In this document: positions 1 to 8,664 of the stretch, piece by piece
Position numbering within the stretch: the first letter of the stretch is position 1
Layout: the number at the start of each line of letters is the position of its first letter
Origin: Kineococcus mangrovi
GTDB taxonomy: Bacteria; Actinomycetota; Actinomycetes; Actinomycetales; Kineococcaceae
DNA length: 64,000 nucleotides
Direction: 5' to 3'
Assembly (NCBI RefSeq): GCF_041320705.1
Contig: NZ_JBGGTQ010000001.1
Coordinates: 124,001 to 188,000 of the forward strand
The notes under the pieces: generated by a model
The model's database searches: none
Told to the model about the DNA's origin: nothing
The model's input: the letters and a program-made list of their open reading frames with translations, nothing else
Made by a program: the position numbers and the translations under genes

Positions 1-1
1 G

Positions 2-640
2 ACGGGCGAGGGCTCCTACACCGTCCGGGCCGGTGACACGCTGTCCCACATCGCGCTGCGGACGGGGGTGAGCGTCAGCGACCTGGTGGCGCTCAACGCT
101 CTCGACGAGACCGGTTTCATCGTCGAGGGCCAGACGCTGCGCACGGGCGGGACGGCCCGGTCCGCCGAGCCCTCCCAGCCGGCCACCCAGGCCCCCACCG
201 TCTCCGACGCGGTGTCCGTCAACCGTGCCCGGATCCGGGCGAGCGAGCAGCCGGGCAAGGCGGAGATGCGCGAGATCATCCGCTCCACGGCCGTGCGCCT
301 GGGGGTGGACCCCTCCCTGGCCCTCGCGATCGGGATGCAGGAGTCCGGCTTCCAGATGAAGGTCGTCTCCCACGCCAACGCGATCGGCGCCATGCAGGTC
401 ATCCCGAGCTCCGGGGAGTGGGCCTCGGACCTGCTCGGGGAGCCGATCGACCTCTTCGACGCCCGCGACAACGCCAAGGCCGGGGTCGCGATCCTGCGCA
501 CCCTCGTGGCGAACAACCCGCCGGACGTGGCGATCGCGTCCTACTACCAGGGTCAGGCGTCCGTCCGGTCCCGCGGGATGTACGACGACACGCGCCGCTA
601 CGTGGCGAACGTCCAGACGCTGCAGGCGCGCTTCCGCTGA
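2..640 (+). CDS. LysM and lytic transglycosylase (SLT) domain protein, 5' end missing
   Basis: The reading frame is open from the left edge of the window, so the N-terminus lies outside it. The visible 212 residues begin with a LysM peptidoglycan-binding module (YTVRAGDTLSHIALRTG at residues 6-22, ending near VEGQTL), a short Ala/Pro/Thr linker, and a lysozyme-like transglycosylase domain. The probable catalytic glutamate is in the motif MQESGF, followed by GAMQVIPSSG and a conserved YYQGQ segment near the C-terminus. Proteins of this architecture cleave the glycan strand of peptidoglycan outside the membrane; LysM holds them on the wall. A signal peptide is expected upstream but cannot be seen. 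A GTG at 68 lies inside the LysM module and is not a credible start. Confidence 0.85.
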   Translation, partial: TGEGSYTVRAGDTLSHIALRTGVSVSDLVALNALDETGFIVEGQTLRTGGTARSAEPSQPATQAPTVSDAVSVNRARIRASEQPGKAEMREIIRSTAVRLGVDPSLALAIGMQESGFQMKVVSHANAIGAMQVIPSSGEWASDLLGEPIDLFDARDNAKAGVAILRTLVANNPPDVAIASYYQGQASVRSRGMYDDTRRYVANVQTLQARFR

Positions 641-671
641 GTCGTTCGCCGGATCGGGCGCGGAGTCGACC

Positions 672-677
672 TAGACT
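672..677 (+). promoter_or_regulatory. -10 element (TAGACT) for pknL, leaderless type
   Basis: TAGACT ends eight bases before the GTG at 686. There is no Shine-Dalgarno sequence between them, so transcription probably begins at or next to the start codon. Seen directly as sequence; promoter activity is inferred. Confidence 0.5.
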
Positions 678-685
678 CGCTGACC

Positions 686-2575
686 GTGGACGCGACCCTC
701 TCCGACCCGCTCGTCGGACGACGCCTGGACGGTCGGTACCACGTCCTGGGGCGCGTCGGGCGCGGGGGCATGGGGGTCGTCTACCGGGCCGAGGACGAGC
801 GGCTCGACCGCGCCGTCGCCCTGAAGGTGCTGCGCGCCGACCTCGCCCACGACCCGACCGCGCGCTCCCGGTTCGTGCGCGAGGCCAAGTCCGCCGCCCG
901 CCTGACGCACCCGGGCATCGTGGCCGTCCTGGACCAGGGCGTCGACCACGAGGGCGGCACGGAGACGGCCTACCTGGTCATGGAGCTCGTCGACGGCCGC
1001 ACGCTGCGCGACGTCGTCCTCGACAAGGGCGCCCTGACTCCCGGTGAGGCCCTGGGCGTGACGGCGGACGTCCTCGACGCGCTCGCCGAGGCGCACCGCA
1101 AGGGCGTCCTGCACCGCGACGTCAAGACGGCCAACGTCCTCGTCGCCGACGACGGGCGGGTCAAGGTCGCCGACTTCGGCCTGGCCCGGGCGGCCTCGAC
1201 GGGCGGGCAGAGCACCACCGTCGGCATGGGCGACCTCATGGGCACCGCCGAGTACCTGGCCCCCGAGCAGCTGGAGGCGGGCGAGCCGGACGCGCGCAGC
1301 GACGTCTACGGCGTCGGCGTCATGCTCTACGAGATGCTCACCGGCGCCCCGCCGTTCACCGGGGACAGCCCCTTCACGATCGCCTACAAGCACGTCCACG
1401 AGCCGGTCCCGCCGCCGTCGGCGAAGGCGCCGGGACTGCCGAAGGCGCTCGACGCGCTCGTGCTCGACGCCCTCGCCAAGGACCCCGACGAACGCCCCGC
1501 CGACGCCGGGGAGATGCTCGAGCAGCTGCGGGCCGTGCGGTCCTCGCTGACCCCCCAGCAGCTCGGCGCCCGTGCCCCCCGGCCCGCGGCACCGGCCGCG
1601 CCGGGCAGCACGACCCGCATCGGGACCGTCGCCACGGGCACGACGAGCACGACGGGCACGGCGGACGACGGGGCCGCCCCGGAGGGCCACCGGTCCCGCC
1701 GCGGCCTGCTGGTCGGGATCGTGCTGCTCGTCCTGGCCCTCGTCGCGGGCCTCTCCTGGTACTCCCTGGCCGGTCCCGGCGCCTACACGACGACGCCCGC
1801 CGTGGCCGGGAAGTCGCCGCAGGAGGCGCAGTCGATCCTGCAGGCGGCCGGGCTCGACGTGACCGAGGAGCAGGGGTTCAGCGACACCGTCCCCGCCGGG
1901 CTCGTCGCCGCCAGCGATCCCGGCGAGGGTGAGCGCGTCCGCAAGGACGGCACCGTGACGCTCGTCGTCAGCCGCGGGATCGAGCAGTTCCCCGTGCCGG
2001 ACGTCGTGCGGGCCCCCCGGTCCGCCGCCGAGGACCGGCTCCGCGAGACGGGGCTGGCCGTCGGCGCGATCAGCCAGGAGTTCAGCGAGGACGTGCCGGA
2101 AGGCGCCGTCATCCGCGCCGACCCCACCGTCGGGCAGGTCGTGGACCACGACACGCCCGTCGCTCTGGTCGTGTCCCGGGGCCGGGAGCCCATCGAGGTG
2201 CCGGACGTGGTCGACCAGCCGCAGGACGCGGCGACCACGGCGATCACCGACCGGGGCCTGGCCGTCGGGTCCGTCGACCAGCAGGTCAGCGAGACCGTGC
2301 CGAAGGGGCAGGTCATCTCCCAGACCCCCGCCGACGGCACCCTCTTCCGCGGCGACGCCGTCGAGCTCGTCGTGTCCTCCGGCCCGCCGCTCGTGCCGGT
2401 GCCCGAGGTCCAGGGCAAGAACGTCGACGCGGTGACCCAGCAGCTGCAGGGGTTGGGTTTCCAGGTGGCGCGCAACAACATCCTCGGCGGTGTCTTCGGC
2501 ACCGTGCGCAGCAGCGACCCCGCCGCCGGGCAGCGCGTCCCCAAGGGCTCGACCATCACCCTGACCGTGGTCTGA
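686..2575 (+). CDS. pknL: Transmembrane Ser/Thr protein kinase with four PASTA domains (PknL-like)
   Basis: A 629-residue receptor-type kinase. The cytoplasmic kinase domain covers about residues 10-275 with the glycine loop GRVGRGGMG, the VALK lysine, catalytic HRDVKTANVL near residue 143 and DFG near 163. A basic, Thr/Gly-rich linker leads to one membrane helix at about 340-360. Four PASTA repeats follow (about 370-629), each ending in a VVS-type strand. PASTA modules outside the cell bind muropeptides, so the kinase likely couples wall state to phosphorylation of cytoplasmic targets. The pairing with a convergent class II DAHP synthase gene is the arrangement of pknL and aroG in mycobacteria and corynebacteria; corynebacterial PknL also has PASTA repeats, which is why I use that symbol rather than pknB. 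Confidence 0.9.
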   Translation: MDATLSDPLVGRRLDGRYHVLGRVGRGGMGVVYRAEDERLDRAVALKVLRADLAHDPTARSRFVREAKSAARLTHPGIVAVLDQGVDHEGGTETAYLVMELVDGRTLRDVVLDKGALTPGEALGVTADVLDALAEAHRKGVLHRDVKTANVLVADDGRVKVADFGLARAASTGGQSTTVGMGDLMGTAEYLAPEQLEAGEPDARSDVYGVGVMLYEMLTGAPPFTGDSPFTIAYKHVHEPVPPPSAKAPGLPKALDALVLDALAKDPDERPADAGEMLEQLRAVRSSLTPQQLGARAPRPAAPAAPGSTTRIGTVATGTTSTTGTADDGAAPEGHRSRRGLLVGIVLLVLALVAGLSWYSLAGPGAYTTTPAVAGKSPQEAQSILQAAGLDVTEEQGFSDTVPAGLVAASDPGEGERVRKDGTVTLVVSRGIEQFPVPDVVRAPRSAAEDRLRETGLAVGAISQEFSEDVPEGAVIRADPTVGQVVDHDTPVALVVSRGREPIEVPDVVDQPQDAATTAITDRGLAVGSVDQQVSETVPKGQVISQTPADGTLFRGDAVELVVSSGPPLVPVPEVQGKNVDAVTQQLQGLGFQVARNNILGGVFGTVRSSDPAAGQRVPKGSTITLTVV

Positions 2576-2590
2576 CCCACCGGCGCACGA

Positions 2591-2620
2591 AGGGCCCGGG
2601 ACCGCGCGGTCCCGGGCCCT
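2591..2620. terminator. Bidirectional terminator between pknL and aroG
   Basis: A perfect 13-bp inverted repeat (AGGGCCCGGGACC, loop GCGC, then its complement) sits between two convergent genes. There is no T tract, as is usual for actinobacterial terminators. Its symmetry lets it serve both strands. Confidence 0.8.
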
Positions 2621-2636
2621 CCGTCGTCTCGGCCGG

Positions 2637-4046
2637 TCAGCGCTGCGAGAGCATCTCCGCCGCGAGGAACGCCAGCTCCAGGGACTGCTGGTGGTTCAGC
2701 CGCGGGTCGCACAGCGACTCGTAGCGGGTCGCCAGGGCCGCGTCGTCGATGTCGAACGCGCCACCGAGGCACTCGGTGACGTCGTCGCCCGTGAGCTCCA
2801 CGTGCAGGCCGCCAGGCACGGTGCCCAACGCGCGGTGCACCTCGAAGAACCCGCGCACCTCGTCCACGACGTCGTCGAACCGGCGCGTCTTGTACCCGCT
2901 GGTCGAGGTGATCGTGTTGCCGTGCATGGGGTCGCAGACCCACGTGACCTGCGCCCCGGCGCGGGTGACGCCCTCGACGAGCGCGGGCAGCGCCTCGCGG
3001 ATCGTCGAGGCCCCCATGCGCGTGATGAAGGTCAGCCGGCCCGGCTCGCGGTACGGGTCGACCTTCTCGACGAGCGCGAGAGCGTCCTCGACGGACGTCT
3101 TCGGGCCCAGCTTGATGCCGACGGGGTTGCGGATCCTCGCCGCGAAGTCCACGTGCGCGCCGTCGAGCTGACGGGTGCGCTCCCCGATCCACACCATGTG
3201 CGCGGAGACGTCGTAGGGACCGCCCTGGCGCACGTCGCTGCCGACGGGCTCGCTCAGCGGCGGTTCCTCGTCCAGGGTGCGGGTCAACGGCCGCTCGTAG
3301 TCGAGCAGCAGGGCCTCGTGGCTGGCGAAGAAGTCGACCGACTTGAGGGCGTCGAAGTCCGCACCGCAGGCGATCATGAACTTCATGGCCTTGTCGATGT
3401 CGCGCGCCAGCGCCTCGTACTCCTGGTTGGCCGCCGTCGCCGCGAAGCCGCGGTTCCACTCGTGGACCTTGCGCAGGTCCGCGTAGCCGCCGGTGGTGAA
3501 GGCGCGGATGAGGTTCAGCGTCGCCGAGGACGTGTGGTAGGCGCGCAGCAGCCGCTGCGGGTCCGGGATCCGCGCCTGCGGGGTGAAGGCGTAGTCGTTG
3601 ACGGCGTCCCCGCGGTAGGCCGGCAACGTGACCCCGTCGCGCGTCTCGTCGTTGCTGGAGCGCGGCTTGGAGAACTGCCCGGCCATCCGGCCGACCTTGA
3701 TCACCGGCAGGCTCGCGCCGTAGGTGAGGACGGCCGACATCTGCAGCATCGTCTTGAGCCGGCGGCGGATGCCGTCGGCCGTCGCACCGGCGAACGTCTC
3801 GGCGCAGTCCCCGCCCTGGAGCAGGAACGCCTCGCCGCGGGCCGCCTCGGCCAGCTGCGCGCGCAGCTGGTCGGCCTCCCCGGCGAACACGAGGGGCGGG
3901 TACGACGCGAGTTCCGCCTGCACCTCGGCCAGCGCGGCGGCGTCCGGCCACTGCGGCTGCTGGGCGGCGGGCAGGTCCGGCCAGCTGGTGCTGGACTGAC
4001 CCGGGATCGAGCTCGGGGCGGTCGTCGCGGTCGTGTGCGTGCTCAC
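2637..4046 (-). CDS. aroG: 3-deoxy-7-phosphoheptulonate synthase, class II
   Basis: A 469-residue class II (plant-type) DAHP synthase, which joins phosphoenolpyruvate and erythrose 4-phosphate in the first step of the shikimate pathway. Family marks include QQPQWPD near the N-terminus, the LLQGGDCAE segment with its metal-ligand cysteine, KVGRMAGQ, GIKLGPKTS and WVCDPMHGNT. Length fits the family (about 460 residues). The start is a GTG giving MSTHTTATT. The gene converges on pknL across a terminator and is followed upstream by the phosphofructokinase gene on the same strand, 43 bases away. Confidence 0.96.
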   Translation of the reverse strand: MSTHTTATTAPSSIPGQSSTSWPDLPAAQQPQWPDAAALAEVQAELASYPPLVFAGEADQLRAQLAEAARGEAFLLQGGDCAETFAGATADGIRRRLKTMLQMSAVLTYGASLPVIKVGRMAGQFSKPRSSNDETRDGVTLPAYRGDAVNDYAFTPQARIPDPQRLLRAYHTSSATLNLIRAFTTGGYADLRKVHEWNRGFAATAANQEYEALARDIDKAMKFMIACGADFDALKSVDFFASHEALLLDYERPLTRTLDEEPPLSEPVGSDVRQGGPYDVSAHMVWIGERTRQLDGAHVDFAARIRNPVGIKLGPKTSVEDALALVEKVDPYREPGRLTFITRMGASTIREALPALVEGVTRAGAQVTWVCDPMHGNTITSTSGYKTRRFDDVVDEVRGFFEVHRALGTVPGGLHVELTGDDVTECLGGAFDIDDAALATRYESLCDPRLNHQQSLELAFLAAEMLSQR

Positions 4047-4089
4047 GCGGGCCAGTGTCGCACCCCGGTGCCCCCGCGGGCGCCGGAGT

Positions 4090-5121
4090 TCACCAGCGCA
4101 GGCCCGCCGTCTCCGCGCGCCGGCTCTCGGGAACCGTTCGCAGGACGCCGGTCGCGTCGGCGAGCGGCACCTGCACCACGTCGACCCCGCGCAGCGAGGC
4201 CATGGTCCCCAGGTCCCCCGCGGCCAGGGCCTCGATCGCGGACAGCCCGAACCGCGTCGCGAGGACGCGGTCGGCGGCCGACGGCGTCCCGCCGCGCAGC
4301 AGGTGCCCCAGGACCGTGACGCGCGTGGACAGCCCCGGCACCCGTGCGGCGACCTCGTGCTCCAGGGCCTGGCCCGCGCCGCCGAGCTGGACGTGTCCGA
4401 AGGCGTCCCGCGGTGCGTTCCTGACGGCCTCGTCGCCGTGCACCCTGGCGCCCTCGCTGACGACGACGAGCGGCGCCTCGCCGCGGGCCAGCACCTCGCG
4501 CAGCGTCGCGCCCACGGCGTCGAGGTCGACGTCCTCCTCGGGCAGCAGCGTGACGTGGGCGCCCGCGGCCATCCCGGTGTGCAGCGCGATCCAGCCGGCG
4601 TGCCGGCCCATGACCTCCACGATCATCGCCCGGTGGTGGCTGGCGCCCGTCGTCCGCAGGCGGTCGCACGCGTCGACCGCGGTCTGGACGGCGGTGTCGA
4701 AGCCGAAGGTCGCGTCGGTGGCCGACAGGTCGTCGTCGATGGTCTTGGGCGCACCGACGACGGGGACCCCCGCCTCGTGCAGCGCCGTCGCGACGCCGAG
4801 GGTGTCCTCCCCGCCGATGGCCAGCAGCGCGTCGACGCCCAACGCCGCCAGCTGCTCCTGCACCCGGGCCACGCCCTGCTCGGCGCCGCCCTCGAACGGG
4901 TTGGTCCGCGACGAGCCCAGGACCGTCCCGCCCAGGCCCAGCAGCGGCCGGACGGCGGCCTCGTCCAGGGGGACCGTCTCGCCGTCCAGCACGCCCCGCC
5001 AGCCGTCGAGGAACCCGACGAACCCCATGCCGTGACGCTGCGTCCCCGCGATGACCGCCGCACGCACGACCGCGTTCAGACCGGGGCAGTCGCCGCCCCC
5101 GGTGAGGATCCCCACCCGCAT
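4090..5121 (-). CDS. pfkA: 6-phosphofructokinase with pyrophosphate-type active-site residues
   Basis: A 343-residue phosphofructokinase starting MRVGILTGGGDCPGLN. It phosphorylates fructose 6-phosphate in glycolysis. The phosphoryl-donor site reads GGED (Asp106) where ATP enzymes carry Gly at the equivalent of E. coli Gly104, and PKTIDDD (Lys126) where E. coli has Gly124. In this family Asp plus Lys at these two positions is the signature of pyrophosphate-dependent enzymes such as that of Amycolatopsis methanolica; if it holds, the reaction is reversible. The usual TIDND motif is TIDDD here, with both catalytic aspartates kept. I chose ATG at 5121, which has GGAG at a proper distance; an in-frame GTG at 5133 has purines abutting it. 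Confidence 0.92.
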   Translation of the reverse strand: MRVGILTGGGDCPGLNAVVRAAVIAGTQRHGMGFVGFLDGWRGVLDGETVPLDEAAVRPLLGLGGTVLGSSRTNPFEGGAEQGVARVQEQLAALGVDALLAIGGEDTLGVATALHEAGVPVVGAPKTIDDDLSATDATFGFDTAVQTAVDACDRLRTTGASHHRAMIVEVMGRHAGWIALHTGMAAGAHVTLLPEEDVDLDAVGATLREVLARGEAPLVVVSEGARVHGDEAVRNAPRDAFGHVQLGGAGQALEHEVAARVPGLSTRVTVLGHLLRGGTPSAADRVLATRFGLSAIEALAAGDLGTMASLRGVDVVQVPLADATGVLRTVPESRRAETAGLRW

Positions 5122-5204
5122 CCTGGACTCCACTCCCCGGCGTCCTCGCCGGCGTGCCGCACCCTCGGACGACCCTGGACGGGCAGCACTCTGCCACCGC
5201 GCGG

Positions 5205-6035
5205 TCAGCGCGGCGCGGCACCCCCGCCCGGCGCGTCGCCGCCCGGCCCCCCGGCGCGCGGCGCCTGCCCGGCCGGGGCCGCGCGCCCGCCCGGCCCGCC
5301 GGAGGACGGCGTCGCCGGTGCGGGGACGCCGGTCCCCCTCGACAGCTCGGCGCGCAGGCGGCTGCGCTCGGCGTAGACGTCGACGTACTCCTGGTGCGAC
5401 AGGGCCTGGACGGCCGCCATGACCTCGTCGGTGACCGAGCGCACGACGAGCTGGTCGTCCGCGCGGCCGGCGTAGCGGGAGAAGTCCAGCGGCTCACCGA
5501 TGACGACCCCGACGCGGCGCACCTTGGGCAGCACCCGGCCCGTCGGCAGCAGGTCCTCGGTGCCGACCATCGCGACCGGCAGCACGGGTGCCCCGGAGGC
5601 CAGGGCGATGCGGGCCACCCCCGTGCGCCCGCGGTAGAGGCGCCCGTCCGGTGAGCGCGTCCCCTCGGGGTAGATCCCGAACAGCTCGCCCCCGCGCAGG
5701 ACCGAGACCGCGCTGTCGATCGCGGCCGAGGACGCCCGTCCCCCCGACCGGTCCACGGGCAGCTGCCCGATGCCGTGCAGGAGACCGGCCGTCAGGCGGC
5801 CCTTGAGGCCCGTGCCCCGGAAGAGGTCGGCCTTGGCGATGAAGGTGACGCGGCGGCGCACCACCGTCGGCAGCAGCACGGTGTCGGCGGCCGACAGGTG
5901 GTTGCTCGCCAGGATCGCCGGACCGGAGGCCGGGACGTGCTCGAGACCGCGCACCCACGGCCGGAAGACGGCGGTGACCAGCGGTTCGGCGACGAGGAGC
6001 TTGATCGGCCAGTACAGGACCGGGAACCGGGGCAC
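5205..6035 (-). CDS. 1-acyl-sn-glycerol-3-phosphate acyltransferase family protein (PlsC-like)
   Basis: About 276 residues. The PlsC domain has the HX4D motif (NHLSAAD), FIAKADLF, GIYPEGTRS and PVAMVGTE blocks in the expected order. Such enzymes transfer an acyl chain to lysophosphatidic acid at the membrane. The last 35 residues are a Pro/Gly/Ala-rich tail of no known function. I start it at GTG 6035 (VPRFPVLYW) because a TAGCGT hexamer lies seven bases upstream; a longer frame upstream would run into the divergent neighbour. A related acyltransferase occupies the same place in mycobacteria next to envelope glycolipid genes. Confidence 0.87.
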   Translation of the reverse strand: MPRFPVLYWPIKLLVAEPLVTAVFRPWVRGLEHVPASGPAILASNHLSAADTVLLPTVVRRRVTFIAKADLFRGTGLKGRLTAGLLHGIGQLPVDRSGGRASSAAIDSAVSVLRGGELFGIYPEGTRSPDGRLYRGRTGVARIALASGAPVLPVAMVGTEDLLPTGRVLPKVRRVGVVIGEPLDFSRYAGRADDQLVVRSVTDEVMAAVQALSHQEYVDVYAERSRLRAELSRGTGVPAPATPSSGGPGGRAAPAGQAPRAGGPGGDAPGGGAAPR

Positions 6036-6042
6036 CTCCGGA

Positions 6043-6048
6043 ACGCTA
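6043..6048 (-). promoter_or_regulatory. -10 element (TAGCGT) for the plsC-like gene, leaderless type
   Basis: On the minus strand TAGCGT is followed by seven bases and the GTG at 6035. It decides the start chosen for this gene. Confidence 0.5.
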
Positions 6049-6113
6049 CCGGTGGGCACACCGGCGCCGCGGCGACCTCGACCGGTCCGGGCCCGGCGTG
6101 ACACGATGAACTC

Positions 6114-6767
6114 GTGGCCCGCACCCCGGACGACGGATCCGGCCCCCTCGACGTCGACGCGGCGTTCGCCGAGATCGTCGCGCACTGGGGGGACGACGTC
6201 ACGGCTCCGGAGCGGCCCGACGACACCCAGCGCCCCGACCCCCGCGACGACGTCGAAGACGGCGCCGCGCCGACGGACCCGGCCGCCGAGACGCCCGCGG
6301 ACGAGCAGACCGCGGACGAGCAGACCGCGCCGCCGGAGCCGGACGAGGACCGCACCCCCCGGCACCGCGCCGCGGAGGAGGCCGGCGAGGGCACGGAGGA
6401 CCGCGGCCGGCTCGTGCGGCCCGCGGCCCCGCTGCCGCCGCCCCCGCGCGAGGACGTCCCGCCCCCGGAGTGGTTCGCGACCCCCCGCCAGCGCGACGAC
6501 GAGCCGGCCGAGCTGCGCGCGTTGGGCGAGGAGCGCTTCGTCCCGGCCGAGCCCGCCCCGCTGCCGCGCGACGTCGTCGGCTGGGCCGCCTGGATCGCCG
6601 TCGTCGGCGCTCCCCTGTTCCTCCTCGTGGTCGCGCTGGGGTGGAAGGACGTGCCCCAGGTCATGACGGCGATCACCGCGGCCGTGTTCGTGGCCGGCTT
6701 CGCGACCCTCGTCATCCGGCTGCCCGGCAGCCGCGACGACGACGATGACGACGGTGCCGTCGTCTGA
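6114..6767 (+). CDS. Acidic two-helix membrane protein of unknown function
   Basis: A 217-residue protein I do not recognise. The first 140 residues are strongly acidic and Pro-rich and look disordered, with a short repeat ADEQTADEQTA. Two hydrophobic helices at about 150-170 and 178-197 end the membrane part, and the tail is a run of aspartates (DDDDDD). This layout suggests a cytoplasmic acidic arm on a small membrane anchor. It is divergent from the acyltransferase gene and starts at GTG 6114, six bases after CACGAT, a degenerate version of the -10 hexamer seen elsewhere. Confidence 0.65.
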   Translation: MARTPDDGSGPLDVDAAFAEIVAHWGDDVTAPERPDDTQRPDPRDDVEDGAAPTDPAAETPADEQTADEQTAPPEPDEDRTPRHRAAEEAGEGTEDRGRLVRPAAPLPPPPREDVPPPEWFATPRQRDDEPAELRALGEERFVPAEPAPLPRDVVGWAAWIAVVGAPLFLLVVALGWKDVPQVMTAITAAVFVAGFATLVIRLPGSRDDDDDDGAVV

Positions 6768-6785
6768 GACCCGGCGTCCGCCTCC

Positions 6786-7553
6786 TCAGCGGGGTCCGGC
6801 GGGCACGAGCAGGTCCGCGACGACGGGCAGGTGGTCGCTGGCTCCCGGGTGGTCGGCCGGGGTGCGCACCTGCAGGACCGACAGCTGACGGTCGGCCAGC
6901 AGCACGTCCAGCCGGCGGCGCGGGGCCCGGGCGGGGAACGTCGGCGCCGCGGCGCCGGCGGCCTGCGCGACGTCCACGAGCACGGTGGACAACCGCTGGT
7001 GGACCGGCCCACCGGGTTCCTCGTTGAGATCGCCCGCGAGGACCGTGGGCGCGTCGCGCCAGCCGGTGAGCGGGCCGTCGACGGCGGCGCCGGGCACGAG
7101 CCGGGACAGGTGGTCGAACCGTTCCCCCGCCTCGAGGCCGAGGTGGACGCTGCGCACCAGCACCGCCGCCGACCAGCCGCCGGCCAGCGGCACCCGCACG
7201 ACGGCCTCGGCCGTGCCGCGACGGCGGACCGGCCTCCACCCGCGACGGCACGGGGTCGGCAGGGCGCGGACCCCGGCGGCGCGGACGTCGACGCGCGTGG
7301 CCGTCAGCACGGCGGTGCCGGCACCTCCCGGCCCGGCGGCGGCGACCCACAGCCCCGTGTCGGCCGCCAGGACACCCAGGCGGTGCCGGGCCAGGACGTG
7401 GGTGGGCACCTCCTGCAGGCACACGACGTCGGGGGTGAGCCCGCGCAGGAGCTCGCGGACGGCGACGGTGTCGTCGAGCAGCTCCCGGACGTTGAAGGTG
7501 GCGACCCGCAGCCGGGCCGCGGCCCGTCCACCGGCCGACGGGGTGGCGCTCAC
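6786..7553 (-). CDS. Endonuclease/exonuclease/phosphatase family protein
   Basis: About 255 residues with the DNase I-like fold. Diagnostic segments are VATFNVREL, VVCLQEVPT (metal-binding Glu), AGDLNEEPG, RRLDVLLAD and the C-terminal SDHLPVVADL with the catalytic Asp-His pair. Members cleave phosphodiester or phosphate ester bonds; the substrate cannot be told. The start GTG overlaps the stop of the ROK kinase gene (GTGA), so the two are translationally coupled. Confidence 0.82.
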   Translation of the reverse strand: MSATPSAGGRAAARLRVATFNVRELLDDTVAVRELLRGLTPDVVCLQEVPTHVLARHRLGVLAADTGLWVAAAGPGGAGTAVLTATRVDVRAAGVRALPTPCRRGWRPVRRRGTAEAVVRVPLAGGWSAAVLVRSVHLGLEAGERFDHLSRLVPGAAVDGPLTGWRDAPTVLAGDLNEEPGGPVHQRLSTVLVDVAQAAGAAAPTFPARAPRRRLDVLLADRQLSVLQVRTPADHPGASDHLPVVADLLVPAGPR

Positions 7554-8632
7554 CCCCAGCCGCGCGAGAGGTCCGCGGCCCCCACCAGGCCGGCGGCCGG
7601 ACCCAGGCTCGCGCGCACGACGGTCAGCTCGGGCCGGAAGCCGCGCCCGGTGAGCGTGCGCCGGTAGGCCTCGCGGCACGGACCGAGCAGCAGCTCGTCG
7701 GCGTCGGAGACCCCGCCGCCGATGACGACGGTGCCCGGGTCGAGGGCGGCGGCCAGGTTGGCGACGCCGATCCCCAGCCAGCGGCCGACGTCCTCGAAGA
7801 GCTCGACGGCGGCCGGGTCCCCGGCACGGGCGGCGTCGGTGACCATCGGGCCGTTGATGGCCTCGGGGTTGCCGCCGGCGAGGTCGAGGAGGTGGTGGGC
7901 CACGGGCGAGTTCGACCGGGCCAGCTCGCGGGCCTCCCGGACGAGGGCGTTGCCGGAGGCGTACTGCTCCCAGCAACCGCGGTTGCCGCACTCGCAGCGG
8001 TGCCCCCCGGGGACGACGATCATGTGCCCGAACTCGCCGGCGATGCCGTAGCGCCCCCGCACGACGCGGCCCTGGGTGACGATCCCGCCGCCGATGCCGG
8101 TGCCCATCGTCACGCACACGAGCCGGGACTCCCCCCGGCCGGCGCCGAAGCGGTACTCGGCCCAGGCGGCGGCGTTGGCGTCGTTCTCCACGACGGTCCG
8201 CCGCCCCACGCGCCGGCCGAGCCGGGTGCGGACGCGGCGTTCGACGGCCTCGCGCAGCGGCTCGTTGCGCCAGGCCAGGTGCGGGGCGAAGAGGACGTTG
8301 GCGCGCTCGGCGTCGACGAAGCCGGCCGCACCGATGCCGACGGAGACGATGTCGTGGTGGGCGGCGAGCTCCTCGACGACCTCGGCGATGGTGTCCTCCA
8401 CGCCCTGCGGGCTCGTCGTGGGGGTCTCCCGGCGCAGCTGCGCGACGACGCGGCCCTCCCCGTCCACGACGCCCGCGGCGACCTTCGTCCCCCCGATGTC
8501 GACCCCGACGGCGGGACCGTCCCCGATGAAGACGCGGCGCGTCTGCTGCCGCAACCGCTGCTGCAGCGCCACCCGGCGGGGGTCGGGCGCGCGCCGGCGA
8601 CGCGGGGTGCGGGGTGCGCGGGGGGTGGCCAT
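7550..8632 (-). CDS. ROK family sugar kinase (glucokinase-like), copy 1
   Basis: A 360-residue ROK kinase with a 40-residue Arg-rich N-terminal extension. It has the ATP phosphate-binding DIGGTK motif, catalytic ENDANAAAWAEY, the second phosphate loop GTGIGGGI, and the ROK zinc site GHRCECGNRGCWEQ (His plus three Cys). Glucose is the commonest substrate for such actinobacterial enzymes. No helix-turn-helix is present, so it is a kinase rather than a ROK repressor. It lies 32 bases downstream of a second ROK gene and shares many sequence blocks with it, pointing to an old tandem duplication. Confidence 0.88.
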   Translation of the reverse strand: MATPRAPRTPRRRRAPDPRRVALQQRLRQQTRRVFIGDGPAVGVDIGGTKVAAGVVDGEGRVVAQLRRETPTTSPQGVEDTIAEVVEELAAHHDIVSVGIGAAGFVDAERANVLFAPHLAWRNEPLREAVERRVRTRLGRRVGRRTVVENDANAAAWAEYRFGAGRGESRLVCVTMGTGIGGGIVTQGRVVRGRYGIAGEFGHMIVVPGGHRCECGNRGCWEQYASGNALVREARELARSNSPVAHHLLDLAGGNPEAINGPMVTDAARAGDPAAVELFEDVGRWLGIGVANLAAALDPGTVVIGGGVSDADELLLGPCREAYRRTLTGRGFRPELTVVRASLGPAAGLVGAADLSRGWG

Positions 8633-8664
8633 GCGGTCTCCCGGGATCGTGGGGTGGCCGGAGC

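Noticed and set aside
1783-3951. A 722-codon minus-strand frame across pknL and aroG
   Set aside because: It crosses the terminator between two well-supported genes and overlaps both; no recognisable domain.
5205-6365. A longer N-terminus for the plsC-like protein
   Set aside because: The extra 110 residues are Arg/Gly/Val-rich, would overlap the divergent gene, and the promoter element at 6043-6048 lies inside them.
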